A program made the position numbers and the translations under genes. From the NCBI GenBank assembly GCA_003516765.1, contig DPCD01000179.1:1-8737 (forward strand): a DNA stretch of 8,737 nucleotides, given 5' to 3'. This stretch comes from Clostridiales bacterium (GTDB lineage Bacteria > Bacillota > Clostridia > Oscillospirales > Oscillospiraceae). Positions 6,914 through 8,737 of the stretch are shown here, in pieces; position 1 is the first letter of the stretch; each line of letters starts with the position of its first letter. Below the pieces are notes generated by a model, which made no database searches, had not been told where the DNA came from, and saw only the letters and a list, made by a program, of their open reading frames with translations.

Positions 6914-6992
6914 TTTCTGATTAAATTCTTTCATCAGAAAGGTTCCGCCTTTGGCGTAACCGCTTCCGTGTTTTTGATAAAATCACGGAAGC
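6914..6992 (+). terminator. Three abutting hairpins after rsgI
   Basis: Three hairpins follow each other without gaps. TTTCTGAT/ATCAGAAA pairs 6914-6921 with 6933-6940. GGTT-CGCC/GGCG-AACC covers 6941-6961 with a TTT loop and one mismatch. GCTTCCGTG/CACGGAAGC pairs 6962-6970 with 6984-6992, plus an inner TTTT/AAAA helix. None is followed by a clean T run. They may together end or stabilise the sigI-rsgI message. Confidence 0.5.
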
Positions 6993-7013
6993 TCGTCTCA
7001 TAATGATCTTCAT

Positions 7014-7050
7014 ATTAAAAACTTCCATTCCATGAATGAAAGTTTTTAAT
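7014..7050. terminator. Long AT-rich hairpin, probable terminator between rsgI and the lipoprotein gene
   Basis: ATTAAAAACTT (7014-7024) pairs perfectly with AAGTTTTTAAT (7040-7050). After one mismatch an inner CATTC/GAATG helix closes on a CAT loop. The T5 run is inside the right arm, and the symmetric A5 run gives the same on the other strand. It separates the rsgI transcript from the promoter motif at 7089, so the lipoprotein gene probably has its own transcription start. Confidence 0.55.
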
Positions 7051-7088
7051 TGAATATCAGTATAAAAAATATCGAAGGATTTTTCAGC

Positions 7089-7125
7089 CCGACCCCGGTT
7101 TTCAAAATGCCGCTGCGTAATCTAT
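7089..7125 (+). promoter_or_regulatory. Putative SigI-type promoter of the RsgI-like lipoprotein gene
   Basis: CCGACCCCGG (7089-7098), a 17-base spacer, then CGTAATCTAT (7116-7125). This is the same motif as at 5209-5245, with all ten bases of the first block and nine of ten of the second identical, while the spacers differ. It lies about 50 bases before ATG 7177. It suggests that the lipoprotein belongs to the SigI regulon. Confidence 0.72.
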
Positions 7126-7164
7126 ATCCATCAGGCAAACGAAAGCCGACAATAAATGACGATT

Positions 7165-7169
7165 GGAGA
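7165..7169 (+). promoter_or_regulatory. Ribosome binding site deciding the lipoprotein start
   Basis: GGAGA lies 7 bases before ATG 7177. The in-frame ATG at 7156 is upstream of it and would put seven extra residues (MTIGEST) before the natural MKKMNWKK start of the signal peptide. Confidence 0.75.
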
Positions 7170-7176
7170 ATCCACT

Positions 7177-8199
7177 ATGAAGAAGATGAATTGGAAAAAG
7201 TCCCTCACCCTGACCGCCTCTGCCGCACTGGCGCTGTCCCTGCTGGCAGGCTGCGGCGCACAGCCCGCCGAACAGTCTTCGACGGAAAGCAAGGCCGTCG
7301 GCACCGTGCTGTTGAGCGTCAACCCCGAGATCGAGGTAGAATATGACAAGAGCGGTTTGGTGCTGGAAATCGAAGGGCTGAACAAGGACGGCAAGACCGT
7401 TGTCAAGGATGTGAAGGACTATCAGGGCAAGGACTGCCGCACGGTGGTGAACGAGCTGGTCCGTGAGATCTATGACGACGGCTATTTTGAGAAAACGGTG
7501 GACGGACACACCAAGAACATCGTTTTGAAGCTGGAGGAAGGCTCCGTCTATGTGAGCGACGAGTTTTTGCAGGATGTAGCCGACGGTGTCCGTGAGACGG
7601 TGCAGGAATGCGGCATCGACGCGAAGACCATGACCGTCAGCGAGGGCGATCTGGACGATGCCGGACACATTGGTCAGAACAAGGCAAAGGAGCTGGTGCT
7701 GGCGCAGCTGGGTTTGGAGAGCGCCTCCTTCCGCGACCACGAGTATGAGCTGGATGACGGTGTGTATGAGTTTGAGTTCACCGCGGGCGGCGTGGAGTAT
7801 GAGTACGAGGTGGACGCCCGCACTGGCAAGGTGCTGGAAGCGGACATCGACGGAAATGACGACTGGGATGACCGCGACGACTGGGACGATCAGAATGAGT
7901 TCGACCGCCCCGACGATGACCGCGATGACATCGAGGATGACGACGATCGGAATGACCGCGATGATCAGGACGATAACAACGATGACCGGGACGACCATGA
8001 TGATCTCGACGATAGAGATGATGACGACGATGACAGAGAGCCTGCCGTTCCTGCTATGGTGAGCGACGATGATGTCGATGATCAGCATGACGACGATGCA
8101 GATGACATTGATGACATGGACGATGACCATGACGATGATTTCGATGACGATCAGGATGACGACAGCGATGATGAGCGCGATGACGATCAGGACGACTGA
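7177..8199 (+). CDS. Lipoprotein with RsgI-like extracellular domain, PepSY domain and Asp-rich tail
   Basis: 340 residues. The signal peptide MKKMNWKKSLTLTASAALAL ends at lipobox LLAGC (lipidated Cys26). Residues 41-155 resemble the RsgI extracellular domain of the preceding gene: GTVLLSVNPEIEVEYDKSG and EIEGLNKDGKTVV against GTVRMQINPDVLLSVNRFDR and ALEGLNEDGTALI. The Asn-Pro site (N49-P50) is kept. Residues 163-224 are a PepSY domain (IGQNKAKELVLAQLGL, then ELDDGVYEFEFTAGGVEYEY and EVDARTGKVLEADID). The last 117 residues are almost only Asp with scattered Arg, His, Asn and Gln: about 69 Asp by my count. There is no SigI-binding domain and no membrane helix. It is therefore not an anti-sigma factor, but an outside partner, decoy or ligand binder for the RsgI system is plausible. 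Its promoter motif matches that of sigI. Confidence 0.88.
   Translation: MKKMNWKKSLTLTASAALALSLLAGCGAQPAEQSSTESKAVGTVLLSVNPEIEVEYDKSGLVLEIEGLNKDGKTVVKDVKDYQGKDCRTVVNELVREIYDDGYFEKTVDGHTKNIVLKLEEGSVYVSDEFLQDVADGVRETVQECGIDAKTMTVSEGDLDDAGHIGQNKAKELVLAQLGLESASFRDHEYELDDGVYEFEFTAGGVEYEYEVDARTGKVLEADIDGNDDWDDRDDWDDQNEFDRPDDDRDDIEDDDDRNDRDDQDDNNDDRDDHDDLDDRDDDDDDREPAVPAMVSDDDVDDQHDDDADDIDDMDDDHDDDFDDDQDDDSDDERDDDQDD
7852..8196 (+). repeat. Low-complexity GAT/GAC coding tract
   Basis: Codons for Asp (GAT and GAC mixed) dominate this 3' part of the lipoprotein gene, broken by short units such as DDRDDWDD and RDDHDDLDDR. A non-repetitive spacer (REPAVPAMVS, 8035-8064) splits it into two halves: the first contains regularly placed Arg, the second mainly D-triplets with H, F, M and Q. 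Mixed use of both Asp codons argues for selection on the protein rather than recent slippage alone. Confidence 0.8.
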
Positions 8200-8305
8200 G
8201 CCGACGGTTTAGTTGACACTTCGTTCTTTGTAAATGCAGCATAAACTGAATTCAAACCAATGCTGCTGAAGAGCAGATCATGGCAGCACTAAAAATCACG
8301 CAGCA

Positions 8306-8355
8306 AAGCCCATCCCTTAACCGATTTTCCGGTGCAGGGAGGGGCTTCTTTTTCT
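8306..8355. terminator. Terminator between convergent genes
   Basis: AAGCCCATCCCT (8306-8317) pairs with AGGGAGGGGCTT (8336-8347) with one A-G mismatch, followed by CTTTTTCT on the plus strand. It ends the lipoprotein transcript. The minus strand also has T residues beyond the stem (ATTTTTAG further on), so it may help end the opposing gene. Confidence 0.82.
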
Positions 8356-8356
8356 A

Positions 8357-8737
8357 TCACTCTGCATTCAATGTCTCAGCGACCTCCTGCGCGATGCGCT
8401 GACGTTCTTCCTCATTCTCCGCCCGCGCATATCGTTCCAGCGCGGCGTCCCGCAGGTCTGCGGCCTGACGGGACCATACTTCAAACTCGCCCTTGGTCAT
8501 CAGTCCGCTTCTGATGCGGGCGAAATATTTTTTGTAAGCCCGTTGGTGAACCTTCCAGATATCGTTGTTCTCCACCTTGCTGCGAAAGCTGCTGCTCGCG
8601 CCGATCTCACGGCAGGTCTTGCCGTCCTGTCCCGGCGCAGGTCCGGTGCAATAGGCGTAGGTTGCTCCGGGCTTCTGCAAAAACCAGCGCCCACAGTTGG
8701 CGCAGCGCTTCGGTACAAATCCCTTTTGCAGCCCCTT
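8357..8737 (-). CDS. DUF6076-like zinc-finger protein (C-terminal part, 5' end outside window)
   Basis: 126 residues are visible and the frame is open through the right edge. The visible start is KGLQKGFVPKRCANCGRWFL, followed by QKPGATYAYCTGPAPGQDG and KTCREIGASSSF. The C-x2-C, a C in TYAYC and a further C in KTC form a likely four-Cys zinc site of the kind seen in clostridial DUF6076 proteins. A helical, charged region follows (YKKYFARIRSGLMTKGEFEV, W, then ADLRDAALERYARAENEEER) and the protein ends EVAETLNAE. The function of the family is not known to me. Such genes are common in accessory or mobile parts of clostridial genomes. The family name is from memory of the motif and is moderately certain; the coding call is firm. 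Confidence 0.8.
   Translation of the reverse strand, partial: KGLQKGFVPKRCANCGRWFLQKPGATYAYCTGPAPGQDGKTCREIGASSSFRSKVENNDIWKVHQRAYKKYFARIRSGLMTKGEFEVWSRQAADLRDAALERYARAENEEERQRIAQEVAETLNAE

Noticed and set aside
6581..6934. Minus-strand hydrophobic frame opposite the rsgI tail
   Set aside because: Same artefact as above: the complement of the acidic tail reads as Ile/Val-rich.
7102..8130. Long minus-strand frame rich in Ile and Val that looks like a membrane protein
   Set aside because: It is the antisense of Asp codons: GAT and GAC read backwards give ATC and GTC, hence runs of Ile and Val. The plus strand has a signal peptide, recognisable domains and a ribosome binding site.
6599..8199. 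CRISPR array or DNA-level tandem repeat
   Set aside because: The repetition is of Asp codons within two reading frames with irregular units. There are no constant repeats separated by unique spacers.

Overview
The window looks like a chromosomal stretch of a moderately GC-rich, low-G+C-phylum (Firmicutes) anaerobe, most likely a gut clostridium of the Oscillospirales type. This is inferred from gene content, not from a marker gene: a SigI/RsgI pair (known from Bacilli and Clostridia), classical lipoprotein signal peptides, strong AGGAGG-type ribosome binding sites, a YibE/F membrane protein and a DUF6076-like zinc-finger protein.

Left part (1-1300): the 3' part of a membrane 4Fe-4S protein of the NapH/NosR/CcoG-like group, then a small Xre-type DNA-binding protein with two C-terminal membrane helices, ending at a terminator hairpin that can serve both strands. 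On the minus strand at about 1381-1692 lies a decayed remnant of an HdeD/DUF308 membrane protein: two frameshifts, and missing both its first and last helices.

Middle part (1885-4715): a PhoA-type alkaline phosphatase anchored as a lipoprotein, followed 62 bases later by a YibE/F-family multi-pass membrane protein. A 23-codon reading frame overlaps the end of the latter in ATGA style and may be the stub of a lost third gene. About 490 bases with no convincing full-length gene follow, containing one strong terminator and a 32-codon minus-strand fragment.

Right part (5209-8355) is the most interesting: a complete sigma-I/anti-sigma-I module with an added partner. sigI and rsgI are directly adjacent (TGA then ATG with no gap). 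After four consecutive hairpins comes a lipoprotein that contains (i) the same extracellular domain as RsgI, including its Asn-Pro site, (ii) a PepSY domain, and (iii) an extremely Asp-rich tail like the one that ends RsgI. The same bipartite promoter motif, CCGACCCCGG, 17 bases, CGTAWTCTAT, occurs once upstream of sigI and once upstream of the lipoprotein gene. The simplest reading is that SigI drives its own operon and a surface lipoprotein that mimics the RsgI sensor. The acidic, presumably cation-binding tail replaces the carbohydrate-binding or enzyme modules carried by RsgI proteins of cellulolytic clostridia.

The right edge (8357-8737, minus strand) is the C-terminal part of a DUF6076-like zinc-finger protein, separated from the lipoprotein by a convergent terminator.
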